Assembly (NCBI GenBank): GCA_030849805.1
Contig: JASANZ010002043.1
Span: 1-38,667, forward strand
DNA length: 38,667 nt
DNA from: Sergeia podlipaevii
Lineage: Eukaryota; Euglenozoa; Kinetoplastea; Trypanosomatida; Trypanosomatidae
Direction: 5' to 3'
Shown: piece after piece, positions 1-8,389 of the stretch
Layout: each line of letters starts with the position of its first letter
Position numbering within the stretch: the stretch's first letter is position 1
Position numbers and translations under genes: made by a program
Notes under the pieces: generated by a model
Told to the model about the DNA's origin: nothing
Databases searched by the model: none
The model's input: only the letters and a program-made list of their open reading frames with translations

Positions 1-62
1 TATATATATGTGCAAATACACACATAGCCTTTATCGCTATCTCACTATCTTACTGTTTTTCC

Positions 63-82
63 CTCTCTCTCTCTCTCTCTCT
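63..82. repeat. (CT)10 microsatellite
   Basis: Dinucleotide tract in the 211-nt edge region downstream of the methyltransferase-REP gene; nothing else is recognisable there. Confidence 0.95.
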
Positions 83-211
83 TTCCCATTCTCTCCCATC
101 TCCATCTCCGTTTTTTTTCATTCTTCATTACCATTATCTTCAACCCCCATACGGTGATACTGGAATATGAATATTCCTCACTCACCCCCCCTTTTTTCTA
201 AACAAACAGTT

Positions 212-3200
212 TCATCTTTGGGAGGGGAGACGCGCCAGAAACACAAACTTGCTTCGATCTTCTACACCAAGACGATCAATCACCTTTTCATATGCCTCCC
301 TGGCAGCTTCCACATACTGCGCACCGTCCAGCAAGTTGCCAAGTAGTGTAGGCACCGACACCAGACACGGCGCCGGCTGCTGCTTCTCGTTTTCCTCTGC
401 CTCCTGCTTTTCTTCTTCCATCCCCGCGTCATGAGGGCGAGAGTAGCGCGCAACGAGGTGCCGCTTCTCCTGCTCCGTTGCCTCCTGAAACTTGCGGCTT
501 TCAGAAAGCGCAAATTCATTTGTCTTGCGTGTTTCACTAGGAATATCTACCGGATTGCGCATGAGTGAGTCTAGTGCGGTCTGAAGACCACTGATCGTGA
601 AGGAGGCAAAGAAAATGACATCCTTCTCCATATCCAGCTTGAAGAGAGCCCCTGATGGTGTAGCAGACAGCTTCTCCGTGGTGTCGACAGTAGAGCAGAA
701 GTGCGCAAGGACGAAGGCCTGTAGCTCCTCTCTGGACACTCGGGACGCATCTGTCGTAAAGTGTAGCACCACACCGCTTGCGTTCGGTGCCTCCTCGCAT
801 GCCTGGGTGAGCTGTGTCACGTGCGCGACACGCTCCGCAGCAACAGAGGCAGAGGCAGAGGCAGAGGCAGTGGTGGTAGTGGTGGGTGGAATGCGCACAA
901 ACGCCTGGATCACCGGGGCGGCATCCGTAAAGTCCGCTTCAGTGTCCACCGTTACTCCACTCGAGGCGAGGCCCTGCCACGAGAACAGTGGCGTGCTAGC
1001 GACAACGACAACACGTGCCAGCTGCACCGTCTTTTTTTGGGCTGCTGACATCTCACTGCTGCTGCTGTCGCTGTTGCTATTCGTTGTTGTGGTGAAAGAG
1101 ACAATATTTGCCTTCCACATGGCCTCGCGCGCACGCGCGAGGGCTCCCGACGCCCTGTCCTCTTCCCTCCGCAGCACGCTCTGCCAGTCCGCCAGTTGCA
1201 CCTCCAGCACGCTGGCGACCTCCTGCGGCACTACTACGACCGGTGCTTCCACTTGCTGACCGTTGCTGAGAACAGCGTACTGCTTGTCCTTCTCTACATC
1301 CATCATGATGCCACACACTGCACGGCGCAGTACGAACGTGCCTCCCCACACCGCGGAGGTGCGACACAAGCTCTGGGGGAGTTCTCCGGCGCCATACGCA
1401 GGCACCAAGAAGGGAGTCCGGCCTCCATACGCACCAACAGATATGAGAAGTGTCCTCAGAAGGTCCACTGAGCGGATGAGGGCCTTGCGCGTCTCTGCGT
1501 CTTCAGTGCTCTCACCAGTACCATCGCCATCGCTGCTATTGCCGCTAGCTCGGACCTCCTCCAGCTGGCGCATGAGGGTGAGGACGTCGAGTGCGGCGCC
1601 ACTCAGCATATACTTCCGTTCCAGGAGTTCGCTGAGTGCGTACGCATTGCACTGCTTTGCCTCGTCCAGCAGCTGCGCTACCGCCTGCGCCTCATGTGTA
1701 GCACTCTTCTCCTCTTGGTACGCAGCGCTGTCCGAAGGGTTGGCAGTCTTGGCGTGGTGTTGCTCTGCAATGGTGGCCTCGACGTGGCGCACAAACTCCA
1801 TCATGCGGCGCTTCTCCAAAAGTCCCACCGCCTTAGTGGTGAAGATACCGGAGCGCGTCAGCGGCACCTCCACCACCTCACAGCTGCTGCGGCTCGAGGG
1901 TGAAGAAGAAGATGACGACAACGCAGCAGTGGCAAAGAGAAGGCGAGCAACGTGGTGAAACTCCAGAGTACGGATCATGTCGGACTGCACAAGCTGCTTG
2001 ATGACTGCTCCGTTGGACATGTACAGAGTGGGAAGAATATCGACAAGAAAGCGACGCTTATCATTCGCGCTTAAATCAGCGGATTTGTCAAGGACAACAA
2101 CGGCCGCGTTGTCAGTGTTCCTGCCAGCACACGATGGCATCTTCTTCTCCTCTAGGTACTCCCGCAGTTGCCCCAGCTCTACTGTGGTGACGTGTCCCCC
2201 ATACATGTCCTTGCCATCACAGTGCAGCACCTTCAGCCCACTACGCGACAGCGCCGCGGAAAGAAAGGATTGCGCGAGACCGGTGCCTTGGATCACAACG
2301 TCAAAGCGGCGCTGCGTCATGATGTCGAGTGCGGGTCCAGCTGCGTCAAAGCGATGCGTGATCCTGTAACACTTGACTGGTTTGCGCACCTCCACAGGGC
2401 CTCTGTCCTCGGGAAACATGAGATCGTAGTCCTGTTGGTCAATCTGCTCGTACTGCATGCCACGGGCGATGCACTTGTCAAAAAATTCGTAGTCCTTCAA
2501 CTCCATGTGCGCGCGGTGATGTGAGAACACGCAGTACCCAGCAGCCTCGGGGGTCTTGGTCAGGGTTTGAGCCAGCGTGTCGCAGAGATCATCGTTGCAG
2601 ACGTGGTTGAACATGATATCAGAGAGAATCACAATGTCAAAGCCGGCGCCGCCGGGGGTGTAGCTCATGGCTTTCTTAATGTGTTCTTGCTTTCCCCACA
2701 GAAGTGGCTCCGTAACACAAAGTGTCTTACTGGCTTGTGCTCTCTCTTCCTCTGTCAGACTCCCCTTCGGCTCTTGAGGGACGCCACTAGTGGCAGAGAA
2801 GCGCTGCTGCTGCTGTAGTTTCTTCAAGTAGTCCGCTTCATAGCGGGCTCGCACGTCGGCATCCATGTCCGCGGCGGAACTGCAGTTTACCTCAACATTG
2901 AGCTGGATCATATCGAGCAGGTCCGCGTCTGGGTAGTCCGTCACCACAGCCACTTTGGCGCCGTTCTTAAAGGCGGCCAAGGTGGGAACGCCAAGCCCGG
3001 CGCCGAGCTCCAGCACAGACTTACCGTACACGTCGATGAGACCCTCATCCATGCGCTTGGTGAGGTACTTGGCCGCGTTCCAGAGCTTGTGGCCCCACAG
3101 GCTGTGCCGCTTGTTTCGGTAGTGGACTGTGAGTGGCCTTCGCAAAGGACCGTCCTCCTCGGTGTTTGAGACGGCACCGCCGCGCTTCTCGATGGTGCGG

Positions 3201-3421
3201 GCGATGATGTGCTGCTCCAGCGCAGCAATCGCAGCCGCGTCCCCCGTGACTGTGCCATCTACAGTGTCAAAGCGGTTGAGCAGAGGAGTAAAACCGGGAT
3301 AAGGAGATCCTTCCTGAAGAAGTGTGAGACGGTCAATAATGACAGTTTCAACAGGATATTCCGGCTCTGGTTCGTCAGCACCGAAGAGTCCCCCAAACCC
3401 ATCTTCATCAGAGGAAGACAT
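212..3421 (-). CDS. EFM7-like methyltransferase fused to Rab escort protein/GDI module
   Basis: A 1069-aa protein with two recognisable modules. Residues about 95-357 resemble the EFM7/NNT1 branch of seven-beta-strand methyltransferases: a WGHKLWNAAKYL segment, the SAM-binding motif ELGAGLG (138-144), VVTDYPD (159-165) and SDIMFNH (267-273). In yeast this family methylates the N-terminus and nearby lysine of eEF1A. From about residue 372 the protein resembles Rab escort protein/Rab GDI: the dinucleotide-fold start FDVVIQGTGL, KVLHCDGKDMYGG, LLEKRRM, and YGAGELPQ with CRTSAVWGGTFVLRR (676-700). REP presents Rab GTPases to geranylgeranyltransferase II. The roughly 700-residue second module and the CRxxAVxGG pattern fit REP better than the shorter GDI. 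The first ATG after the putative splice acceptor is at 3421; the reading frame upstream of it has only a TTG. Low-complexity Ser and Thr/Ala inserts occur in the second module. The fusion is seen directly; both activities are inferred. Confidence 0.85.
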   Translation of the reverse strand: MSSSDEDGFGGLFGADEPEPEYPVETVIIDRLTLLQEGSPYPGFTPLLNRFDTVDGTVTGDAAAIAALEQHIIARTIEKRGGAVSNTEEDGPLRRPLTVHYRNKRHSLWGHKLWNAAKYLTKRMDEGLIDVYGKSVLELGAGLGVPTLAAFKNGAKVAVVTDYPDADLLDMIQLNVEVNCSSAADMDADVRARYEADYLKKLQQQQRFSATSGVPQEPKGSLTEEERAQASKTLCVTEPLLWGKQEHIKKAMSYTPGGAGFDIVILSDIMFNHVCNDDLCDTLAQTLTKTPEAAGYCVFSHHRAHMELKDYEFFDKCIARGMQYEQIDQQDYDLMFPEDRGPVEVRKPVKCYRITHRFDAAGPALDIMTQRRFDVVIQGTGLAQSFLSAALSRSGLKVLHCDGKDMYGGHVTTVELGQLREYLEEKKMPSCAGRNTDNAAVVVLDKSADLSANDKRRFLVDILPTLYMSNGAVIKQLVQSDMIRTLEFHHVARLLFATAALSSSSSSPSSRSSCEVVEVPLTRSGIFTTKAVGLLEKRRMMEFVRHVEATIAEQHHAKTANPSDSAAYQEEKSATHEAQAVAQLLDEAKQCNAYALSELLERKYMLSGAALDVLTLMRQLEEVRASGNSSDGDGTGESTEDAETRKALIRSVDLLRTLLISVGAYGGRTPFLVPAYGAGELPQSLCRTSAVWGGTFVLRRAVCGIMMDVEKDKQYAVLSNGQQVEAPVVVVPQEVASVLEVQLADWQSVLRREEDRASGALARAREAMWKANIVSFTTTTNSNSDSSSSEMSAAQKKTVQLARVVVVASTPLFSWQGLASSGVTVDTEADFTDAAPVIQAFVRIPPTTTTTASASASASVAAERVAHVTQLTQACEEAPNASGVVLHFTTDASRVSREELQAFVLAHFCSTVDTTEKLSATPSGALFKLDMEKDVIFFASFTISGLQTALDSLMRNPVDIPSETRKTNEFALSESRKFQEATEQEKRHLVARYSRPHDAGMEEEKQEAEENEKQQPAPCLVSVPTLLGNLLDGAQYVEAAREAYEKVIDRLGVEDRSKFVFLARLPSQR

Positions 3422-3482
3422 GATCAAGGTGCTTGAGTGGTATTTGCTTTATGTGTTGCTTAGAGCGTGACTACAGGCACTA

Positions 3483-3540
3483 CTAACAGCAATAATAAAC
3501 AACAACAAAAAAAAAACACAAAGCAGAGAGAAGAAATAGA
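3483..3540 (-). promoter_or_regulatory. putative trans-splice acceptor for the methyltransferase-REP gene
   Basis: On the coding strand a long T/C-rich tract (about 3540 down to 3488) ends in GCTGTTAG, with the AG at 3484-3483. This leaves a 61-nt leader with no upstream ATG and makes 3421 the first ATG. It follows the usual trypanosomatid rule of polypyrimidine tract plus first AG. Assigned by eye. Confidence 0.6.
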
Positions 3541-3599
3541 AACAGTTGACTCTTAAAAAAACTAGTAGAAAAAGGTCTATTAAAGCTATCGGATTGCCC

Positions 3600-3638
3600 A
3601 TGTATGTATGTATGTATGTATGTATGTATGTATGTATG
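3600..3638. repeat. (ATGT)n tetranucleotide microsatellite
   Basis: About 9.75 uninterrupted units, followed by a short CA-rich stretch. Confidence 0.95.
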
Positions 3639-3810
3639 CACACGCACACACGTGATGCAGTTTCCTATAGGAGCGCATACGATCTCCTTCTAGCCTCCCT
3701 CTGCTTCAAACACTGCATATATATGAGAAAATGTGCAACCTTTCCCCCCCTTTTTTCTATTTTATCTTGTTTAATTCTATAGTGAATGATTTGCATTGCG
3801 ACTTTAGTAT

Positions 3811-3855
3811 ACACACACACACACACACACACACTTTCTTGAGGTGTGTGTGTGT
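3811..3855. repeat. inverted dinucleotide repeat (AC)12 / (GT)6
   Basis: (AC)12 at 3811-3834, a nine-base spacer, then (GT)6 at 3844-3855. The two tracts are complementary and could fold into a 12-bp hairpin in DNA or RNA. Confidence 0.9.
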
Positions 3856-4043
3856 AACCGCGTGCCTATGGGAGGGCTGGAGGAAAGCTAGGCCAAACAT
3901 GCTGAAGTGTTGCTATTTACCGCTGCTTTCCGTTTCATCCCTTGCCCCCACCCCCCTTCTTCCATCGTTGACGCCGATGGTGAGGACGATAGCACCACAT
4001 GACGGTTGCTGCCAGAAGAGAGAACTGAATGATGACGGCACGC

Positions 4044-7000
4044 CTAGCGCGCTATGGCGGAGCTGCCCACGCCTGGTTGCCCAGGGTAATATTCACCACC
4101 GCCATCATTTCCCGCGTTGCTCGCCGCGGAGGTAAAGAGCCGCTGCGCTGCAGGATCGTCGCTGTAGTGGGAGCGATAAAAATAGCTGCCATTGGAGAAG
4201 GAGAACTGTGAGTAGTCCTCCAACATTCTACTTAGAACGCTTTGACTATTGCGATTGTGGTAACTCTGCACTGCTGCTGGCGAGGCCAGCGGCGCCATGT
4301 TGCTGCTGCTCTCACCGTAGCCTGTGTTTTCGCTCTCCCTGTCATCATCATCCTCGTTGTATCCGTAGTCATCATAGTCACCACCACCTCGCATAGAGGC
4401 CAGTGCTGCGATGATGGGGGGCACTCCCACTCCTGCATGTTCCTCCGCTTCTTCCTTGTTTGCCGCGTTCCTGGCGGATATGGATAGTGATGGTGATGAG
4501 CCCCAGCGATGTCCCAGCAGACGCTCACCATAGTCAGATGAGATGCCTGGCCGAGAGTGTCCCCCGCTGCTACGCGTCGCTGCTGCTGGCATGGCCATTG
4601 AATCACGATACCCTCTGGCATTTTCCCCATCCTCCAGATCGCTTTCCGTGTGCGCTGAGAAGCGGCGAGAGAAGGGAGAGGTAGAAGAAGAAAACAGCGT
4701 GTTTCGATAGAGGCGGCCACAGCCTCTACTGTCTACGCCATCCACCGTTGCTGCTGCTGCCGCCATATAACTAGAAGACTCCTGCATTTTGCGAAGCACG
4801 CAGCACTCTACATGCAGTGCATCTCTCTGGCTGCGCAGCTTCCGCACCTCTTCCTTTAAGAGTGACTGTCTGCGCACCAGCGTAGACTTCTCTTCTTCCG
4901 CTAATTCACAGTGACTGCGAGCCTCATGGGTACTGGCTTCAGCCGCGATGAGTCTCCTGCGGAGCTCTTGCATGCTCACTTGTCGTCCCCCCGTGCCGTC
5001 TTCACTAGTAGAAGCCCCGCCTAATAGTGAAGGAGCAGGTGGCCACGTAACAGATCCAAACTTGCGCTGCTGGAAATGAAGGGCTCGTAGATCTTCCTGT
5101 AGCTGCCAGTTCTTTGCTTCTAGCGTGGCCTTGTCCTCCATCACAGCAAGCAGGCGGTGCTGTGCTTCGGCCAATGACACTGCATGCTCTCTCGCTTCTA
5201 TGTATGTGCCATCATCACTGCTACAGCTAGAAACCGCCACCGCGGAAGACTGAATGGGAGATATTCTCCTCCCGGTCTCAATAATGCCATCTATTGTGGT
5301 GACAAGTGGTGTAGCTGGACTTGACGACGACGGACCCATTGCTGTCTGTGTGGCATGCGTGACTGTGATGGTGCCTTCAGTCTGCGTAGCGGCTGCCCCG
5401 GTTTCCAGCGTGAATTCCGTGGCAACCGACAGACACTGTGGTGGTGGCGTCGTCTGTGTCTGATGCCAGGGGTGTTTGACCTCTTGAAGTTGTATCGCTA
5501 GAGGCATCGCAGCAGCGCTTTCCCTTTTATGTCCTTTCATGCCACTTGGATTGTGTTCCTGAACCCGCATCTCTTCGTCTCCCAGCTGCTGTTGTGAGAC
5601 GATAAAAAGGATGGGCAGCTGCGCAAGGGCTTCTTTGATGAGCTCCACACGATGCACGACTTGACCCTCCTCCAGCCGTGGCAGCCGAGGCTTCGCGCTG
5701 CCGCCGGCGAAGAGTGGTGGAATAGACGGTTGCTGCAGCGGGTGCACGAGTGCCATGGTAGACGCAGGCACTTCGTTTCGGCCGCCGTTGTTGAGCTTGC
5801 AACATGATAGCAAACACCCAGCAGTGGCCTTGGACAGTGCATCTACAGCCTGAACAATCTGAGCAGAAGGTGGCGGTGGCACTGACACTACAGCCGCGGC
5901 CTCCTCATCAACACGTGGTGTACTCAGACCAACAGAGCCTTCGCCGCAACTGACGGAGACATCAACGCCGGCTTTGCGAGGGGGTAGATAACTCGCCAAC
6001 TGTCGCTCCTTCGTCCTCTCCGTCTGCGTGGCGTCTGCCTTACTTTCCTTTTCTATTTCTCCGATCGTATCTCCTTGACCGTCTGGGTATTGCCCTCCAT
6101 GAGCGTCACGTCTTGGAGAAGAAGAGAAGGAAGTTGCTTCTGCCAGTTGTCTCTGCAGCACCTGCTTTGCATCTTCTAGATGTGCACGTGCCTCTCTTGC
6201 TGATGCTCTCTCTTGGTTCATTTCTTCCTCTTGCTGCCGTTGCTGTTGCTGCAGTTTGGCGTGTTGTGTAGCAGCCGCTTCTGCCATGCTCCTTACCCGC
6301 GCCTTAAGCTCCTGATTCTCCGCCCTCAGCTGGGTCTCCCGCTGCTGAGCCGCGCTTGCGATGTCTTCTAACGCACGCACCTGTCTCTCCGCCTCCTCCT
6401 GTATGCGGTAGTGATTGCTTGCGCTGTCGTCCTTGCCATCATCTCCGCCGCTGGTATCCTGTTGAAAGGACCGCGTTGCTGTGTCTCTTGAAATATCTGA
6501 TGTGCTGTCCACTGCCAAGGATTTGCTCTTGCCATCATAGTGTGATGGAACCTCTTCTCCCCACTCACGCCACGAGTTCTCCTTTGGGCCGGTGACATCA
6601 TTGCTGATACGATTGCCTGTGGTCGTATGCCTCACTTGACGATCGCCGTCTTGGTCTCTAGCAGTACCACCATCATCTTTCCGCACTGGAGTAGGTGTGA
6701 ACACCATATGTTTCGCATCTCCAACTGTTGTTGCTGCCGCCGCCGTCCCACTAACTTTGTTTACTTGAGCGCGTGGCGGAGTCATGTCATCAGGAGAAGG
6801 CGCAGACATGGATGTTTCTACCTGCCGTTGCTGCTGCTCTTGTTGTTGCGAGTATGTGACATACTGTGACTCACACACACCACCACCTCCGCTGCTTGTG
6901 CCACCCGTAACTTGCAGTAGACGCAGCTTTCCCTCCAGCTCTCTCTGCCGCTCTTGAAGCTGCTGCGTGGTCTTCAGTGCTGCCTCTCTGGCCACGTCAA

Positions 7001-7736
7001 GCTGACGGCTCCAATGCGCCTGCAGCCACTCCTCGCGCCGCAACGCGTGTGACTCCGCACTCGCAGCGCGCTGCCGCCACCACTGCAGTTGTTGTTCAAG
7101 CTGCATAATGTGCAGGTGCTCCTGTGCAAGCGAGGAGGAAGTAGAGAAAGCGTGTGGAGGTAGAGAAGAAGAAGAAAGAGGAGGAGGAGGAGAAAGCGAC
7201 GACGGCGAGGAAGCGCTATGAATAGCGACCGAGGAGGACACCGCCTTGGCTTTGGATACGGTTGCTACAACTGTAGCAGTCACTGGGGGTGTAGTGCGCT
7301 GCTGTGGATGCGTGGTGGAAGAGCTATTGCCGTTCATTACGTGCACATCATCACCCTGGCGAGGCTGGGAAGCAATAGGAAGAGACGGTGGTGGTGGTAC
7401 TCCCGAGTCGAAACTGGACAGACGCGCTCGAGTGCCTGTTTCCAGCCGTTCTTCTTCTTCTTCTTCTGTGTGACGGAGAGATTCACTTGCTCTATTTCTC
7501 CCCGTATCACCACTACGACCGACCAAAAGCGCCGTCGCCGTGGGCGTCTCTTTGCCAGTACTATCAGGTATCGTAAAGTGGTAAAACTTTCCAGCTGTTC
7601 TATCTGCGTTGTGTTGCTGCGCCGACGCATCCTCCTCCTCCTCCCTTGATGGCTGCATAGCGCCATCAGCGGCAAAGCGCATAGGGGACATGAGCGGTCG
7701 CCGGCGACGTTGATAGGACGTTGGGGGTACCTGCAT
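4044..7736 (-). CDS. large coiled-coil protein with four TQT motifs, possible LC8-binding scaffold
   Basis: A 1230-aa hydrophilic protein with no recognised enzyme domain. Heptad-rich, Glu/Gln/Arg-rich segments occur at about 203-277, 443-536, 846-891 and 921-985, so it probably forms coiled coils. Between and around them are disordered Ser/Pro/Thr-rich stretches, and the last 200 residues are disordered, rich in Ser, Gly, Asp and Tyr. TQT tripeptides lie at 570-572, 760-762, 784-786 and 796-798, three of them as ATQT. TQT is the core recognition motif of dynein light chain LC8. The start at 7736 is an ATG directly preceded in frame by ATG-TAA. Trypanosomatid proteins of this type are often cytoskeletal or flagellar, but location and function are unknown here. 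Spacing from the neighbours (653 and 622 nt) is ordinary for this window. Confidence 0.85.
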   Translation of the reverse strand: MQVPPTSYQRRRRPLMSPMRFAADGAMQPSREEEEDASAQQHNADRTAGKFYHFTIPDSTGKETPTATALLVGRSGDTGRNRASESLRHTEEEEEERLETGTRARLSSFDSGVPPPPSLPIASQPRQGDDVHVMNGNSSSTTHPQQRTTPPVTATVVATVSKAKAVSSSVAIHSASSPSSLSPPPPLSSSSLPPHAFSTSSSLAQEHLHIMQLEQQLQWWRQRAASAESHALRREEWLQAHWSRQLDVAREAALKTTQQLQERQRELEGKLRLLQVTGGTSSGGGGVCESQYVTYSQQQEQQQRQVETSMSAPSPDDMTPPRAQVNKVSGTAAAATTVGDAKHMVFTPTPVRKDDGGTARDQDGDRQVRHTTTGNRISNDVTGPKENSWREWGEEVPSHYDGKSKSLAVDSTSDISRDTATRSFQQDTSGGDDGKDDSASNHYRIQEEAERQVRALEDIASAAQQRETQLRAENQELKARVRSMAEAAATQHAKLQQQQRQQEEEMNQERASAREARAHLEDAKQVLQRQLAEATSFSSSPRRDAHGGQYPDGQGDTIGEIEKESKADATQTERTKERQLASYLPPRKAGVDVSVSCGEGSVGLSTPRVDEEAAAVVSVPPPPSAQIVQAVDALSKATAGCLLSCCKLNNGGRNEVPASTMALVHPLQQPSIPPLFAGGSAKPRLPRLEEGQVVHRVELIKEALAQLPILFIVSQQQLGDEEMRVQEHNPSGMKGHKRESAAAMPLAIQLQEVKHPWHQTQTTPPPQCLSVATEFTLETGAAATQTEGTITVTHATQTAMGPSSSSPATPLVTTIDGIIETGRRISPIQSSAVAVSSCSSDDGTYIEAREHAVSLAEAQHRLLAVMEDKATLEAKNWQLQEDLRALHFQQRKFGSVTWPPAPSLLGGASTSEDGTGGRQVSMQELRRRLIAAEASTHEARSHCELAEEEKSTLVRRQSLLKEEVRKLRSQRDALHVECCVLRKMQESSSYMAAAAATVDGVDSRGCGRLYRNTLFSSSTSPFSRRFSAHTESDLEDGENARGYRDSMAMPAAATRSSGGHSRPGISSDYGERLLGHRWGSSPSLSISARNAANKEEAEEHAGVGVPPIIAALASMRGGGDYDDYGYNEDDDDRESENTGYGESSSNMAPLASPAAVQSYHNRNSQSVLSRMLEDYSQFSFSNGSYFYRSHYSDDPAAQRLFTSAASNAGNDGGGEYYPGQPGVGSSAIAR

Positions 7737-7742
7737 TTACAT
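7734..7742 (-). other. start-stop uORF abutting the coiled-coil gene start
   Basis: On the coding strand the nine bases 7742-7734 read ATG TAA ATG. The first ATG is followed at once by a stop, and the next codon is the annotated start. It is the only upstream ATG in the inferred leader. Confidence 0.7.
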
Positions 7743-7756
7743 GTTAGTATTTGTTG

Positions 7757-7777
7757 TTTCTTTTTTTTCTCTTTCTC

Positions 7778-7820
<43 letters not shown>
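7757..7820. repeat. 64-nt homopyrimidine tract ending in (TC)19
   Basis: Uninterrupted pyrimidines on the plus strand, the last 38 being (TC)19. On the coding strand this is a 64-nt purine tract ending about 20 nt upstream of the coiled-coil gene start. Confidence 0.95.
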
Positions 7821-7822
<2 letters not shown>

Positions 7823-7841
7823 GTGTGTGCGTCCCCTTCCC

Positions 7842-7940
7842 CTTGTAATTACAATAAAAGAAAAGGAAGGGATAGATGAGTGTATGGAGTGGAAGTACAA
7901 CTTGACCGCACTTGAACAACAACAACAACAACAACAAAGA
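7842..7940 (-). promoter_or_regulatory. candidate trans-splice acceptors for the coiled-coil gene
   Basis: Two AG sites follow pyrimidine-rich coding-strand tracts: AG at 7912-7911 after a C/T tract and (GTT)n (leader about 174 nt), and AG at 7843-7842 after a T/C-rich tract (leader about 105 nt). Either places the (GA)19 tract inside the 5' UTR. Which is used cannot be decided by eye. Confidence 0.4.
7915..7935. repeat. (AAC)7 microsatellite
   Basis: Seven uninterrupted units; on the coding strand (GTT)7, part of a possible splice-acceptor pyrimidine tract. Confidence 0.9.
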
Positions 7941-8284
7941 GAAGGAAATGGAGAGAGAGAGAGAGAAAATAGTGAGAGAAGATAAATTTAGAACTAAAGA
8001 AAGAAAACGTCTGACGCTGTGAGTTGGACCAAATAATAGAAATGCATGTGAAGACAAAGCAAACAACGTTTCTTCCTCCCTTTCCGTCGCGCTTGATGAA
8101 GTTGTGTGGGGGAGGCTCCTCTTTTTTTTTTGCCTTAATATGCACACATGCGCAACTTCTTTGGTGGAAGACAAATCATATATCTATGTTTGAATGTAAA
8201 CAAACAAAATAATAATAATAATAATATATAGCAAGAAAAAAAAAACAATAATAATAATGATATTTAAAATACACACGCTGAATC

Positions 8285-8320
<36 letters not shown>
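8285..8320. repeat. (ACAT)n(AC)n compound microsatellite
   Basis: ACAT units run into an AC dinucleotide tract that ends at 8320. Confidence 0.9.
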
Positions 8321-8389
8321 GTTTGCGCAAAGAGTAGTTCTCTCTTTTTTTTTCCATCTGCTCTTTGCTCTACTGCCTTCTACCAGCTT

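Larger units (their letters stand above)
3422..4043. other. intergenic spacer, microsatellite-rich
   Basis: No credible gene. It holds the acceptor region of the downstream gene, a (TGTA)n tract, and an (AC)12 tract followed by (GT)6 in inverted orientation. Small ORFs here are translated dinucleotide and tetranucleotide repeats. Confidence 0.7.
7737..8389. other. intergenic spacer between the membrane-protein and coiled-coil genes
   Basis: No credible gene. It contains the (TC)19 tract, (AAC)7 at 7915-7935, (AAT)6 at 8208-8225 and a CATA/AC tract at 8285-8320. Small ORFs here are repeat translations. Confidence 0.7.

Noticed and set aside
597..1259. 220-codon plus-strand ORF within the methyltransferase-REP gene
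   Set aside because: Antisense shadow of Ser/Thr/Val-rich coding sequence.
3731..4135. 134-codon plus-strand ORF
   Set aside because: It includes the translated AC tract and overlaps the real coiled-coil gene on the other strand.
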